A DNA stretch of 64,000 bases, taken from positions 124,599,537 through 124,663,536 of the forward strand of contig CM035164.1 in the NCBI GenBank assembly GCA_020205615.1. The letters run 5' to 3'. The notes beneath the pieces were generated by a model that did no database searches, was not told the origin of the DNA, and worked only from the letters and a program-made list of their open reading frames with translations. Position 1 is the first letter of the stretch, and the number at the start of each line of letters is the position of its first letter. A program made the position numbers and the translations under genes. Source of the DNA: Panax quinquefolius. Its lineage: Eukaryota > Streptophyta > Magnoliopsida > Apiales > Araliaceae. Positions 12,200 through 24,391 of the stretch are shown here, piece after piece.

Positions 12200-14180
12200 T
12201 AGGTATCTTTGGTACTATTCTAGATTTACGATTGGTTGTGGGTACAATAGGTCTATCTACGTGTTCCTCTTATTTGACTTATAGTGTTTTGTGGTTCTTG
12301 AACTCTTCAAGATCTATTATCCTCCCACTAAATTTCTTTTAATGATAAACACCTTTATATTGTATAAGCGTGTTTCAGAACAAACACCTTTTGCTAAGTA
12401 GAATTATAGAACATATACCCTAAACTTACTTTAGGATGTCCCACAAATCTATATATGTCAAATCTTGTCCCAAGCTTATCCTTTTGAAACCGTTTCACAT
12501 AAGTTGGACAACCCCTTATCTTAACATACTTAAGATTAGGAATCCTCCCTGTCCATATCTTTTATGGAGTCTTGGGGCCGGATTTAGAGGTTACCTTTTC
12601 GTGAGATATGCACCATTTCTAGGACATGACCCACAGAGGATCTTTGGAATGTCGGTAAAATCATTATGGACCGCACTATGTCCAAAGAAGGTATGATTTT
12701 TCCTTTCAGATACACCAATTAATTATCACAGATCAAGAGGCGCCCATTATGAGAAAATCATTTGAGATTATCTAAAAACTTATTGCACAAGTATTTATTC
12801 CTTGATCTAATCAAAGAATCTTAATACTTTGCCAATTTGTTTCACTTCTGAATTCTTTGAACCATTCAAATAATTCACACTTGTATTTTAGCAAATACAC
12901 ACATTTAACTCTTTGAATGATCATCTCCTTTTCTTATACTAATTTGTTCAATATGCAAAATTATTTTCATGTAAGTCAAGTATACAAAATTTATTAAGTA
13001 ATATTCAGCTTTTATACAAAACATTATTATTATAAATAGAACAACAATTGTTCTTAATTATAATACCAAAGATTTCATTGTTCAACAATAAAATGGAAAT
13101 AATATTTTTAACAAGAACTCGGAATACAATAACAACTTATCGACTTAATAGATTTGCCCGTAGTGGCGATGCTAAACTATAAGTTTCTATAGCTAATGCA
13201 AAGCAACCTTTGCTTCATTTTCCACACATAGGATTACTTATCTTTGTTTAACTTTCTACTGCTTGGTCCCTTCATAAATCTATATTTATGATAACCAAAG
13301 TCGATATCCAATACCCAAGTAGAATCTTGACTTAAAGAAAATTTATTTCAATCATGAACAAAATTTGTATTTATAACCAAAACTTCACTAAGCTTCCTTC
13401 GTTAGCCTCTCTGCAAGATACTTCTCGCAGCTTTCTTTCCAAAGGTCCGAAGCTTATTGCGGTGGAAGCAAACTCCTTTGCTATCCATATCGCTTTTGTT
13501 CTTATTATCCTTTGTTTATGCCTTTCTATTTACCTTCTTTGAATCGTTATTCTTTTCAAAAGATCCTTTGGCCCCTACCAAGAAGACTTGATCTTTCTTG
13601 GTTGGAAAGTGACTCACAACATTTTTCAATATGTTAAGCAAATCAATGAGGTCGATATCTAGCTTGTTCATATGAAAAATTCACAACAATTGTGAAATGA
13701 GTCCCGGAGTGAGGCAAGATCAAATCTTGGCTCAACTCTCCATCCATGACAAAACCCGTTGTGTCTAATTGATCAATCAAATTGATTATGTTAAGAAATT
13801 TTTATCTGCATTTATAGTGCCATTGGCCATTCTAGATCGGAAAAGCTCCTTAGATATCGATATCTATCGGCCCCACTTTCCTCACCATCAACTACTTGAT
13901 GTGCAGAATATAAGAAGAAAGCATCCATAGTTTCACGCCGACGTGAAGCTCGTTATTTATGGATGCGAGCATGATGCATCGAGCCAATCGTGTGCATCAT
14001 CTTCGCCACTTTCTAAAAGTAGCAATCTCTTCCTCAGAGGCATTGTCTCGCAACCATTCGCAGGATAGGCGATTATGGATATAAGATAGCTTTTCAAATT
14101 TGTGAGAACTATTCTCATATTCCTTAACCAATCTGTTTTAATTGGCCCGTTAATTTAGCATCTAATATGCTTCTTGCAAG
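12200..14180 (-). pseudogene. Copia gag and integrase remnants of element D
   Basis: Two blocks are readable on the minus strand. Gag (about 13,690-13,560) encodes a stretch with LLNILKNVVSHF followed by a lysine-rich hinge and a decayed zinc knuckle that keeps GVCFH (about 13,480). The integrase tail (about 12,540-12,430) reads LKYVKIRGCPTYVKRF, then DKLGTRFDIYRFVGHPK. This matches the copia block usually given as L(K)xWGC...DKLxxK...F(V/I)GYP. Downstream, QKVFV and VQEP segments (12,400-12,270) also fit copia pol. Stops and shifts are frequent, so the gene is dead. Confidence 0.6.
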
Positions 14181-14399
14181 TGATAGTAATTTTAGACATT
14201 GTAAAATTTCGTAAATGAATTTGTAATTAACAACATTTTAACATACATTCTTTTATTAATTACCAAAATAATTTAGGTCTTGTTTTAAATTGGTATCTCC
14301 CACTATTTTCTTCAAACTATATTACCTCACTTATATAGTTCTAGCAAAAATCTAATTAAAGATTTGCTAGTGAGAATAAGGATCCCATTTCAAATGTAT

Positions 14400-14705
14400 A
14401 TAGCCTTGTGGTGACACAACAAACTATATATAAATAAATAGGTAGACAACTTTTTGTCAATTACATCAACTATGCAACTCCTCGTCTTTTGCCTCTTAGA
14501 TTATTTTGATCAAGTGGTGGCACATCCGAATCAAAATTATCCAAGTTAAGTCCGACCTAGCACTCCATATATTCAAAAAGAAAAATATCATCCTTGTGGT
14601 GACACAACAAAACAATATTGTTCAATTTTCTTTATAAGTATCAAATGTGATAAATTAACATCTTAAATACTTAATACTTGCCTTGTGGTGACACAACAAA
14701 CTCAT
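14400..14705 (-). repeat. Three copies of a 19-base motif in the copia leader
   Basis: The plus strand reads CCTTGTGGTGACACAACAA three times, at about 14,404, 14,596 and 14,683, each starting a different AT-rich context. Spacing is irregular (about 192 and 87 bases). It sits between gag and the PBS of element D, in the 5' leader. A role in RNA packaging or dimerisation is possible but not shown. Confidence 0.6.
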
Positions 14706-15479
14706 ATTAAATATTTAATACTCTATTAATTTTATCATGCTAGAAAGGCGACGCTCGATATTCCAAATATCTTTGAACGCTTAGGACTTAATATTAAAAA
14801 ATTTGAGGGATTTATTATTAATTTGTCTCATCTTGTTTTAGCAGCATTTGCATATATATATATAAAATACGCGTTATATTAATGAACATGCAAGCATGTT
14901 TGCATAATATATAATATATATAGTATAAGCATGCATATATAGAATACTATATTCTACTCGAATTGATTATGGACTTTTTATTCTAGTTTGGTTCACTAGA
15001 GCCACCAAGTGAACCAAAAGGTCAAACCCTGGGGTGCAAGAAATAATATTTAAATATAACTATTACATTTAAACCCGGCTCCATTACAAACGGGTCTTCA
15101 AGCGCCTTGCTTCCTTTTGATCTCCAATTTTTCAAAATTAATTCTAACTATTCCTATTACAAAACTATTTAATATAAATAGAAACCTTGATCAAAAAGCC
15201 GATCGAGGGAAGTACATAGGAGGAGTTAGAATTTACATTAAGGAAAAATTAGAGAAGACGAGGTACTGTGAGACCCCCCAATTAATAAAATCCATACATT
15301 CATGCATCCAACTAAAATAAAATCCAATCACATTTCAATCGATAGTCCATAATCAATCCCATTTATTATCATACACATCACCATATGCATCAATAAATAA
15401 CATTCATCTTATGAATAATAAACATTTAATATATATATTGATATCATTTAATGGGCAAATTTAGTTAGTATAAAATCTA

Positions 15480-16570
15480 ATTTTGAATCAAAATAAACTC
15501 CTTTATTTTAATCCAAATTTAAATCAAAATAAAACTATTTTATTTTAATTTATCCAATTTTGAATAAAATAAACTATTTTATTTTAATCAAAATTTTAAT
15601 CAAAATAAACTCCTTTATTTTAATTAATTATGGAATCCAATTCCATATATATAAAAAAAATTATTAAAGGAAACACGGATTATCTTTCCTATTTTAATTA
15701 ATTATGGAATCCAATTCCATGTAAAATAAATAAATAAATAAAACTCCTTTATTTAAAGGAAACGCAGATTTTTCCTATTCACAAATAAACTCATTTATTT
15801 TTGAATAATATGAAATCTTATTTCATATCTAAATAAACTCCTTTATTTAAGGAAACACAGATTTTCTTTCCTATTCACAAATAAACTCCTTTATTTTGAA
15901 TAATATGAAATCTTATTTCATATCTAAATAAACTCCTTTATTTAAGGAAAGATCAATTTCAACTCCAATTAGTTATCATGGAATCCAATTCCAACTCTAA
16001 TTAGTTAAGATGAAATTTAATTTTAAAATTAAAATAAACATTATATTTTAATATAAAATAAACTTTTTATTTTTAAATTAAAATAAACTTTTATTTTAAT
16101 TATAAAATTATTAAAATATTATATATATATATATATATATTATCAGTAAATATTATTATATATATAATATATATTACCGTAAATATTATATATATAATAT
16201 ATATTACCGTAAATATTATTATATATAATAACCGATCCGTGCATTCCATTTTGAATCCTATTAAATTAAAATCTCCTGCAACCTTGGGCCACGTGTTATA
16301 TATATGTATAATATAGTATATATGTTTTCAAACTTCCTTACTATGATGTTGGCGTGAATACTTAAATTAATACAACCGACTTCTATAAAAAAAATCGGTA
16401 AAATAAAATAAATCAGCCATGCGAATCACGGTAAAAAAAAACAGTTTCGCGAATTCCTTTTTTTTTTTATTAAATTTTATATAATTAAATTATGCCCAAT
16501 TAAATTGTTCTAAACACATATATATATATATATTATCAAATTAAAACAATTAATAATTCGCATAAAGGTT
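15480..16570. repeat. AT-rich tandem and simple repeats in copia leader
   Basis: Repeated AAATAAACTCCTTTATTT blocks alternate with ATATGGAATCCAATTCCATAT-like palindromes. A longer unit of roughly 94 bases recurs at about 15,803 and 15,897. A TA microsatellite is at 16,118-16,141, with TAATATATATTACCGTAAATATT reiterations at 16,150-16,230. At 15,266 a TGTGAGACCCCCCAATTAAT stretch resembles a gypsy LTR start and may mark another fragment. Confidence 0.55.
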
Positions 16571-16572
16571 TG

Positions 16573-16584
16573 GCTCTGATACCA
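16573..16584 (-). other. tRNA primer-binding site of copia element D
   Basis: The minus strand reads TGGTATCAGAGC one base inside the LTR end CTAACA. It is complementary to initiator methionine tRNA and fixes the inner edge of the D 5' LTR. Confidence 0.8.
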
Positions 16585-16585
16585 C

Positions 16586-18490
16586 TGTTAGGTTTGTAAT
16601 ATTCAAGAACGCAATTAAATTGCATAAAAAATGCAGAAACGTGTAAAATCAGAGTTTAAAATTTTTACAAACCATATACCTGGATCACCCTTTATGCACA
16701 ATTATTAATTAAACGAAGAATAAGAAATTATGAAATCATACCTCAGAAACGAGCTTCCTCGTGTGTGCACGAGTTCACCTCCACTTCTCCATGATCTCCT
16801 TGAATCCACGGGTTTGGTTCCTTCCTTTGATCAACGTTAGCCACCCATGTGTTTGGGCCTCTAAAGGTGATCCACCAAGGAAAAAAGAATTTTCAAGAAG
16901 AAGGGTATTGGCTCAAACCCTAGTTTTTTCTATCTCGTATGTAAAAAGGCGCATCTCTCAACTATTGAAATTACGATGTCAGAAAAGTCAACAACCCCTC
17001 ACCCATAATAAGACTCCTCTTATTTATAGGCGTGGTCAACCCACCTTAACAATTAAGGAATTATGTTTTATTTAATTAATTAAATTCTTTTAATTAATTA
17101 AGCTCCCTAATCTTATTAGGGATAATTAATTAAACTCCTTTAATTAATTTTTCTTCCTAATCCAATTAGGAATAAATGAGAGTACTTATATTAAATTAAT
17201 TCCTAAACTCTTTAGAAATTAAAATAATAATAATTGTAATAATATTAATAAGACTCCTCTTATTAATTTATATTTAATATTTCTAAAATATTAAATAATA
17301 AATATTATGCTATTTAATTTATTCTATCACCATGATTAAATTAAATATACTTAACATATTATTACGATTATGCCATTAACTTTTTAAATAATTATTCTTC
17401 CTTTTATGGTGTGACCCTTTAGGTTCTCCATATTAAACAGGTTGTGAATAAATCAATTAGAACAATTCTAATCTTATTTAAATAAATAAATTAAATAATT
17501 AATTTATTTAAATAAATAATATTTATTCTACAATAGGATAAGCCTCCCCAGCGATTAACGACTTTCCGGATAATATAGATTTCAACATTAATCATAAAAG
17601 AACCTTTGAGTAAATAGTTATCGTGATAATTCAATCCTTCCACCATACAATGTCCCAATTAAATATAAGAAATGGAATTATTGTCAAGTCTTATTTTATT
17701 TAATTATATGTATTTCGATCCTTAAATGCACAACTCCAAATAATGCAGATTAGAAACTCCTTTCTAATTTCATTTCGCCGCAAGGACTACTGGGTTGTCA
17801 TTTATCGAATCACATAGGACATTTCTCTTCTTTTATTAGAAGTGGTAGATTCTTTATCGATCATACATTATCTCCACGTACAACTTATTATACCCAAGCA
17901 TACCCTTTGATATACCCTAAGGGTCTTAAGGAATAAGTCAAAGTATAACTCATCATTCACAAGATACTATGATGATCTCAAGTCCAAGGATCATCAGACT
18001 ACTATCACTACAGAATTCCTATCGACAGCAAATAAAACTCCATTAGGTATTCCTTAGCGAGCCAATGCTCAAATGAACTTATTCTCTATTAAGCACCTAC
18101 ATACTTGCTTTTAGTGTCTCCACACAAATGATCATGAGATCAATCATCCTCATCCAATGAGCAAGCAACGTATGTACCAATCTATCCGGATTCACTAATC
18201 CCCAATTTAGTAATCCAATGATTGGGAACTATTTTAGTTTTAAGCTTTCTAAGAATTTAGATCTCATTAGAATGATCATCATCATTATTCTAAAAGCATT
18301 GCTTAAAACTATGGGTTTATCACATATTATAAAACAAAGATCATGTAGATAATTAAAAGCCTTTAATAAATTAATACTTTTTATTAATAAATGAATAAGA
18401 TTGTTACAAAGTATATGCTTTATCATCAAACATGATTGGCTTGTGTGCATACTACTTTCTTTTTTCTTAGCTCATGTCATGATTTAAACA
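16586..18490 (-). repeat. 5' LTR of copia element D (about 1.9 kb)
   Basis: On the minus strand it starts TGTTTAAATCATGAC at 18,490 and ends CCTAACA at 16,586, giving TGTT...AACA ends followed by the PBS. CCTATAAATAAGAGG (minus, about 17,031-17,017) is a good TATA box for U3/R. Short plus-strand open frames inside are chance. The right end abuts gypsy C pol sequence with no gap. Confidence 0.7.
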
Positions 18491-18499
18491 AAAATACGC

Positions 18500-19330
18500 C
18501 GATTTGAATGATATTTCTATTGTTAATAATTTTCCGACGTATTCCCCAAAGAACTTCCTCGCCTACCCCGGAGCGTGAAATCGAGTTTGGTATCGACCTT
18601 GAACCCGCTTATAAAACCCATTTCCAAAGCCCCATATCGAATGACTCTATTGAACTTCGTGGAGTTAAAACCCAACTTCTGTGAATTGTTAGACATCGGT
18701 TTCATTCGACCCAAGACGTCTCTTTGGGGTGCTCCCTGTCTTTATTCGTGAAGAAGAAAGATGGAAGTATGCGACTTTCAGTATTGATTATCTGGAGTTG
18801 AATCATGTCACCATCAAAATAGGTACCGTTGCCTCGCATTGATGACCTATTTGACCGATTATAAGGTGCCAAATTCTTTTCAAAGATCGATCTTCGTTAG
18901 GATATCATCATTGAAGATTAAAATCGATGACATTCCAAAGACCGCTTTAACCCCCAGACGGGCATTATGAATTCCTAGTAATGTCTTTTGGATTGACTAA
19001 TGCTCCCGCCTTTTTCATGGATATGATGAACCGAGTATTCAAGAAATATTTAGATCACTTTGTGGTCGTCTTTATTGATGACATCCTCATATACTCCAAA
19101 ACCCGTGAAGACCATGAGCAACACTTGAGGCTGATACTTCAAAAGCTTCGTGAAAACAAGCTATATGCCAAGTTAAAAAAAATGCGAGTTCTAGCTTAAG
19201 GAAGTTGCATTCCTTGGGCACGTGATATCAAATCATGGGATATCTGTTGACCTGGCAAAGATTGAAGCAATTCAAAGCTGGGAGCAACCTAAATCAAATG
19301 ATCAAGACGTAGCTTTCTTTTAATTGGGTT
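18500..19330 (+). pseudogene. Reverse transcriptase remnant of element C
   Basis: Blocks run in order with several frameshifts: a [11 protein letters not shown] segment (about 18,790), an SKIDL segment (about 18,880), then an open stretch from 18,981 with [20 protein letters not shown]. The catalytic strand [10 protein letters not shown] is intact at about 19,072-19,101. The frame closes at 19,199 in the thumb. RT copies element RNA into DNA. The aspartates of the active site are kept, but upstream shifts and stops make the gene non-functional. Confidence 0.8.
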
Positions 19331-19647
19331 ATTATCGGAGATTCGTAGAAGGGTTTTCTCGAATCGCTACTCCATTAACTTAGCTGACTCGAAAAGATAT
19401 AAAATTTGGTTGGAATGAGGAATGTGAGAAGAGTTTTCAAGAACTCAAGAGGAGACTCATTTTAGCACCTGTTTTGACAATACCATCCTGCCGGAGGATT
19501 TGTCATCTACAAAGTGATGCTTGTGCAAAGGGTTATGATGTGTTCTTATGCAACATGGGAAAGTCATAGCTTTATGCCTCACGACAACTCAAAGAATATG
19601 AGAGAAATTATCCTACTCACGATCTCTAGAGAGTCGTCGTCGCCGTT

Positions 19648-19870
19648 TTGGCGCTTAAGATTTGGAGGCATTACCTGTATGGAGAGAAGGTGGAGATCTA
19701 TACGGATCATAAAAGCCTCAAATATTTCTTCACTCAAAAGGAACTCAACATGCGGCAACGACGATGGCTTGAGCTGTTGAAAGATTATGATCATACCATC
19801 CAATACCATCCTAAAAAAGCGAACGTAGTAGCTGATGCATTGAGTAGAATATCATATGCGGGTACGAGTG
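19648..19870 (+). pseudogene. RNase H domain of element C
   Basis: An open stretch gives [20 protein letters not shown], a [16 protein letters not shown] block, then [17 protein letters not shown], which carries the conserved DH and the final Asp (ADALSR). This removes RNA from the RNA-DNA hybrid in Ty3/gypsy replication. It is joined to integrase by a +1-type frameshift near 19,940, where the CCATGTGATGATG sequence changes reading frame. Confidence 0.75.
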
Positions 19871-19945
19871 CATTATTGTCAACGCAAAGGCCCATTTTAT
19901 ATGTTACAAAGGATGGAGATATAGTTAAAGACTCCAGGAACCCAT

Positions 19946-20980
19946 GTGATGATGGCGAATATACGAGTAGAACCGACTTTAATCGATAAAGTTAAAGCTG
20001 CTCAAACTACAGACCCGGAACTGATGCGTATGAAGAAGAAAGTACAAGAAGGTGCTATTCCGGAAGCAAGAATCGATGAAGAAGGAATACTTCGAGTTAA
20101 CTCCAGACTTTGTATCCCTAACAACCCTGATTTAAAATATAAAATCATGATGGAGGCGCACAACATACCGTTTGTAATCCATCCTGGGAGTACCAAAATG
20201 TATCGTGATCTTCGACATACATTTTGGTGGAGGAATATGAAGAGAGAGATAGCGGAGTTTATCTCAAGGTGTTTAACTTATCAACGAGTCAAGGCGGAGC
20301 ATCACGTACCAAAAGGTCCATTGCAACCACTTGAAATTCCAGAATGGAAGTGGGAGCACATTACCATGGATTTCGTTACTGGTCTTCCCAAGGTTTCTCA
20401 AGGCATAGATGTAATTTGGGTCATTGTTGATAGATTGACCAAGTCTGCTCATTTCCTACCTATACGAGAAACTTATACACTTGAACGTCTTGCTCGTATG
20501 TACATAAACGAGATTATAAGACTGCATGGTATGCCAGTATCCATAGTTTCTGATCGAGACCCAAGATTCACTTCAAGATTTTGGGTTAGTTTGCAAAAAG
20601 CTATGGGCACGGGTTTACGATTTAGCTCGACATATCATCCTCAGACGGACGGGCAGTCGGAGAGAACTATTCAAACTCTTGAAGACCTATTAAGACTCTG
20701 TGTCTTTGACTTCAAGAAAAGTTGGGACAAGTTCTTACCATTGGTGGAGTTTTCCTACAACAACAGTTATCAAGCAAGTATTGGCATGGCTCCATTCGAG
20801 GCGTTGTATGGAAGAAAGTGTCGTTCTCCAGTATGCTGGGATGGGGTAGGTGAAGCAACGTTGTTGGGACCGGAGTTGGTACGTATGACAACGGAAAAGA
20901 TTCAAACGATCCGACAACGTATAAAAACCTCACAAGATCGACAAAAGAGTTATGTTAATCTTCATCGAAAGGACATGTAA
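19946..20980 (+). pseudogene. Integrase of element C (long open frame, inactivating changes)
   Basis: A 344-codon frame covers nearly the whole integrase. The zinc-binding part has His residues in HNIPFVIHPG, but the cysteine pair reads CLTY where B has CLTC, so one metal ligand is lost (G to A). The catalytic triad is present: Asp in MDFVTGLP, Asp in SDRDPRF, Glu in GQSERTIQ. The frame stops at 20,978-20,980, where TAA replaces the expected GAA before FDIGDH. The C-terminal part continues in the same frame downstream. Function would be strand transfer of element cDNA. Confidence 0.85.
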
Positions 20981-21490
20981 TTCGATATTGGAGATCATGT
21001 GTTGTTACGTGTTGCTCCATGGAAGGGAGTTATGAGATTTGGAAAGAGAGGAAAACTCAACCCTCGATTCATTGGCCCATTTTTAATCCTCGATCGAGTA
21101 GGAACTGTGGCCTATAGACTCGCCTTACCGCCAAGTATGTCTCGTGTTCATAACGTTTTTCACATATCTATGTTACGTAAATATGTGAAAGACCCGAACC
21201 ACATTATTGAATTAGAACCAGACGAGATAGAGGAAGATTTAACGTATGAAGAGTTACCTGTTAAAATCTTAGATAAGAAGGATCATATTCTACGCTCTAA
21301 AGTTATACCTCAAGTCAAAGTTTTGTGGAGAAACCACGATGTTGAGGAAATGACCTGGGAGTTAGAATTTGAAAAAAAATCAAGGTATCCTCACCTCTTC
21401 GATATACCGTGCACGCAATACCTAATTTCGAGGACAAAATTTCATAAGAAGGGAGGTCAGAAGACCCCAAATTTTATGAATAAAGATTAA
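20981..21490 (+). pseudogene. Integrase C-terminus and chromodomain of element C
   Basis: Same frame as the upstream integrase, separated by a single stop. It holds the GPF-type block RFIGPFLIL, the [19 protein letters not shown] block, then a chromodomain (about 21,240-21,400) with [26 protein letters not shown] and EEMTWELE. Chromodomains of plant chromoviruses direct insertion to chromatin with particular histone marks. The aromatic positions Tyr (LTYEE), Trp (VLWRN) and Trp (MTWEL) are visible. The frame ends past the PPT at 21,490. Confidence 0.85.
21446..21456 (+). other. Polypurine tract of element C
   Basis: AAGAAGGGAGG sits directly before the LTR start at 21,457. It is the expected primer for plus-strand DNA synthesis. 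Confidence 0.7.
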
Positions 21491-23036
21491 TTTCTCTCGA
21501 AATAAATTTTTGAATATTATGGTGTGAATATGATATAATGTTATAGTTGTGGGTAATATTTACAAATTTTGCAAAGTAAGCAAGTGGTTATATAATATTC
21601 GATCGGGTGAAGAATATTCGCTTTTAACAGGAATATTCGTACGACCAAGACAATCATCAGTGGACCCCATAATGTAAGTATTGTCGTAGTAAGAAAAACG
21701 GCATGTAATTACCTTTTATAAAAATAACTCACGAAAAGTGTTATCGTTAAAACCGTTGAACTACCCGGTAGTAAAAGTATAGTAATACGCGTGGTTGCAT
21801 AGTAACACACAATATTGATTATTGATGTTTATGTGAGAAGTCACTCAGTTATACCCAATTATTGCTACAAAGAATTGCTTTGATCATATCTCTCATATTA
21901 TTGATTCGATTATTGTCACAAAGATCATCCGCATTATATGTTATATTATTAAATCAATAATTGAGACGACAAAGTTATTCATATTATTAAATTGCAATAT
22001 TTACAATGTCTAGAAGTTTTGTCAAGGAGAGGTTTGGTTACCTAATTGCGCGCCAATAAGGAGAAATCCTTATCAGAAAGCCCCCTCTTTCCTCAGGAAC
22101 GATCCGTTGTTAAATATCATGCGAGTTATAATATTAATGATGAATAAGTTCGTGTTGATTAAAGATGAATTTGATAGTTCCATTCAGGTGGGATTATTAG
22201 TGTTAGTGAAAATCGACATCTATTCCGATTATAATTGATGTTTGGGGGTTATATTGATAAATCGGATAATTTATCGGATAAATGAGCAATTAATTGTTAC
22301 TAATTCACATGCTTATATAACTATTTGTTCACATGTGTGTACTATTGAATCACATTCATGTACTATTAGGGGAGTTGGTGCAAGATTGATAATACTTGTA
22401 ATGACTAAGTTAAAATAGAGGTATGTATAGATAGAGGTCTTATAATCGTAATTTTGTATTTTCACATGATTATACTATTGATTCACATGATTGAACTATT
22501 GATTCACATTATTTTTATTAGGGGAGGTGGTGCAAGTTTGATAATAATTGCAAGACTAAATTAAAAATGAAAGAAAAGTTAAAGGTATCAGATTATAATA
22601 TTTCGAGCCCCAAAACGTGTAATTATCGAAATTATATTTTCCTATAAATAAGCTTATTCTTCCTTCATTTCTCACCAATTCACAAAAGCTTTAGAGCAAT
22701 TATTATAGAGAGAAATTATAGAGAGAAAGAAGAAGAGAAGTCGCTAATTACCTCACTATTCCAAAGATCCAATTTTTCTAAGGTAAGAGGTATTATTTCT
22801 TTTTCAGATTCATGAAGAGAGCTATTGTTATTCCATTCCTTATTATTCGTTGGAATAACTTTTGATATGTGAAGTACCGTATACATGGTGAAATTCTTCT
22901 GTTATTCCATTCTTTATTATTATGTTGGAATAACCTGTGTATGCGAAGTATCGCATACATGGTGAAATTCTTCTGTTATTCCATTCTTTATTATTCATTT
23001 TGAACATCATGTATGCATGCATACATGATGACACTG
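21457..23036 (+). repeat. 3' LTR of element C, left part
   Basis: Starts TCAGAAGACCCC, one base changed from the family TGTRAGACCCC. TATAAATA at 22,643-22,650 precedes a GA-rich leader, marking the likely transcription start. From about 22,820, repeated units around TTATTCCATTCTTTATTATT...TTGGAATAAC begin, and the LTR is then cut at 23,036 by a minus-strand LTR. It resumes at 26,649 within the same repeat zone. Together the two parts make about 2.8 kb, like the B LTR. Confidence 0.7.
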
Positions 23037-23580
23037 TGTGACGCCCCAAAATAGGTATACATCACCTATTCTCGAGTCGCCAAATACATGGTACGTAATA
23101 CAAATACAATCTTAAATTTACAACATAAGCTATGAGTTTTAATACAAATATTGTCTTCTAGACAGTATTCAAACTCAAAATAAGTCCTCAATACATTTAT
23201 TATCACACTATTTTATAGAATAGTGAGGAATACTAATCCTATCATCTGGACCGTCACTCTGTACCCCAACTAGTCCCTGCTACGTTCTTATTTCCTGAAG
23301 AGAACAATGAAAGTAAAAGGGTGAGCTCAATTAGTCCAGTAAAAAATATTATGACTAAGATAATGCAGAATAAATTATCGTTAGCCTTCAATAGTGTTAA
23401 ACTGATACAATATAACAAACATCAAGTTTAATTGCAGCGGAACAAGCAATCCATTAGAAGAGTCAAGTAGAGAATAAAATCTACTATCTTCTATGATTTA
23501 AAAGGTTTTTCAATACTTTTATCGTTGAGACTCAGATTAATAAATAATCCACATCATCCCTGCACTACGGGCAAGGATGA
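23037..23580 (-). repeat. LTR F, 3'-terminal fragment (inverted)
   Basis: Plus-strand TGTGACGCCCCAAAATAGG is the reverse of the family LTR end, so this piece lies in minus orientation. It holds about the last 540 bases of an LTR. It is joined near 23,580 to a plus-strand LTR. Its partner, the start of the same LTR, is at 26,066-26,648. Confidence 0.65.
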
Positions 23581-24359
23581 ATTTTCTATAAATATCATTT
23601 TTGAATTTTCTATAAATATCATTTTTGAATATTATGGAGTAAATTTGATATAATGTTATAGTTGTGGGTAATATTTATAAATTTTGCAAAGTACGCAAGT
23701 TGTTATATAATATTCGATTGGCCTGGGAGAATATTCGCTTTTAACAGAATATTCGCATAATGACACAATCATTGGTGGACCCTATTAACGGAATTATTGT
23801 CGGATCGAGAAAACGACAAAATACTTTTTATGAAAATAACGGCGGAAGTTTTACCGTTAACTGTTGAAACACAATCTTGTTAAAAGTGCTGATGAATACG
23901 CGTAGTTGCATAAAGAAGATACCAGTATTGATTATTGATGCTTACATGAGAAGTCACTCAATTTTGTTTATTTTAATGGACCCCCATTTACCCATTTTTT
24001 TAAAAATAATCGGTTGAAAGTTATTTTAAGGGGTGGGGCCCACGTGCGTAACAAAGTCTTTGGTGGGAGAAGTGAAGTTACGGGTGGTGTACGAATTTGG
24101 TAATGATGATGTTTTGATTATATGTATTATATAATTTTGTTTTATATATATAATGGTGGGGCCCACATTTGAATTTTTTGAATGGAAATAGGCTGGGATG
24201 TTGAATTGGGAGGGAGTAGATCGTTTTAATTATTATGTATTATTGGTTTGCAAGTTGGCAAGGAGGGAGTTCAATCATTATTATTATTATTATAGTTATG
24301 TAATAATTTGAAGGTTTGGCAGGCAAAAGTTCACGGGGTTCATAACCCGTGACTAATGT

Positions 24360-24391
<32 letters not shown>

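Larger units (their letters stand above)
12056..18490 (-). mobile_element. Ty1/copia element D, 5' half
   Basis: Minus-strand copia-type element: 5' LTR 18,490-16,586, PBS 16,584-16,573, a long AT-rich leader (about 16,570-14,200), gag (about 14,180-13,350) and integrase C-terminal sequence (about 12,700-12,200). Reverse transcriptase, RNase H and the 3' LTR are not seen because the gypsy B LTR begins at 12,055. In copia elements integrase precedes reverse transcriptase, so the missing part is exactly the downstream part. It should lie left of the window if B inserted into D. No intact frame remains. Confidence 0.65.

Noticed and set aside
14400..14705. CRISPR-like repeat with spacers
   Set aside because: Only three copies, irregular spacing, in a plant retrotransposon leader. 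No CRISPR context.
16761..17075. 104-codon plus-strand frame
   Set aside because: It lies antisense within the copia LTR, with no recognisable domain.
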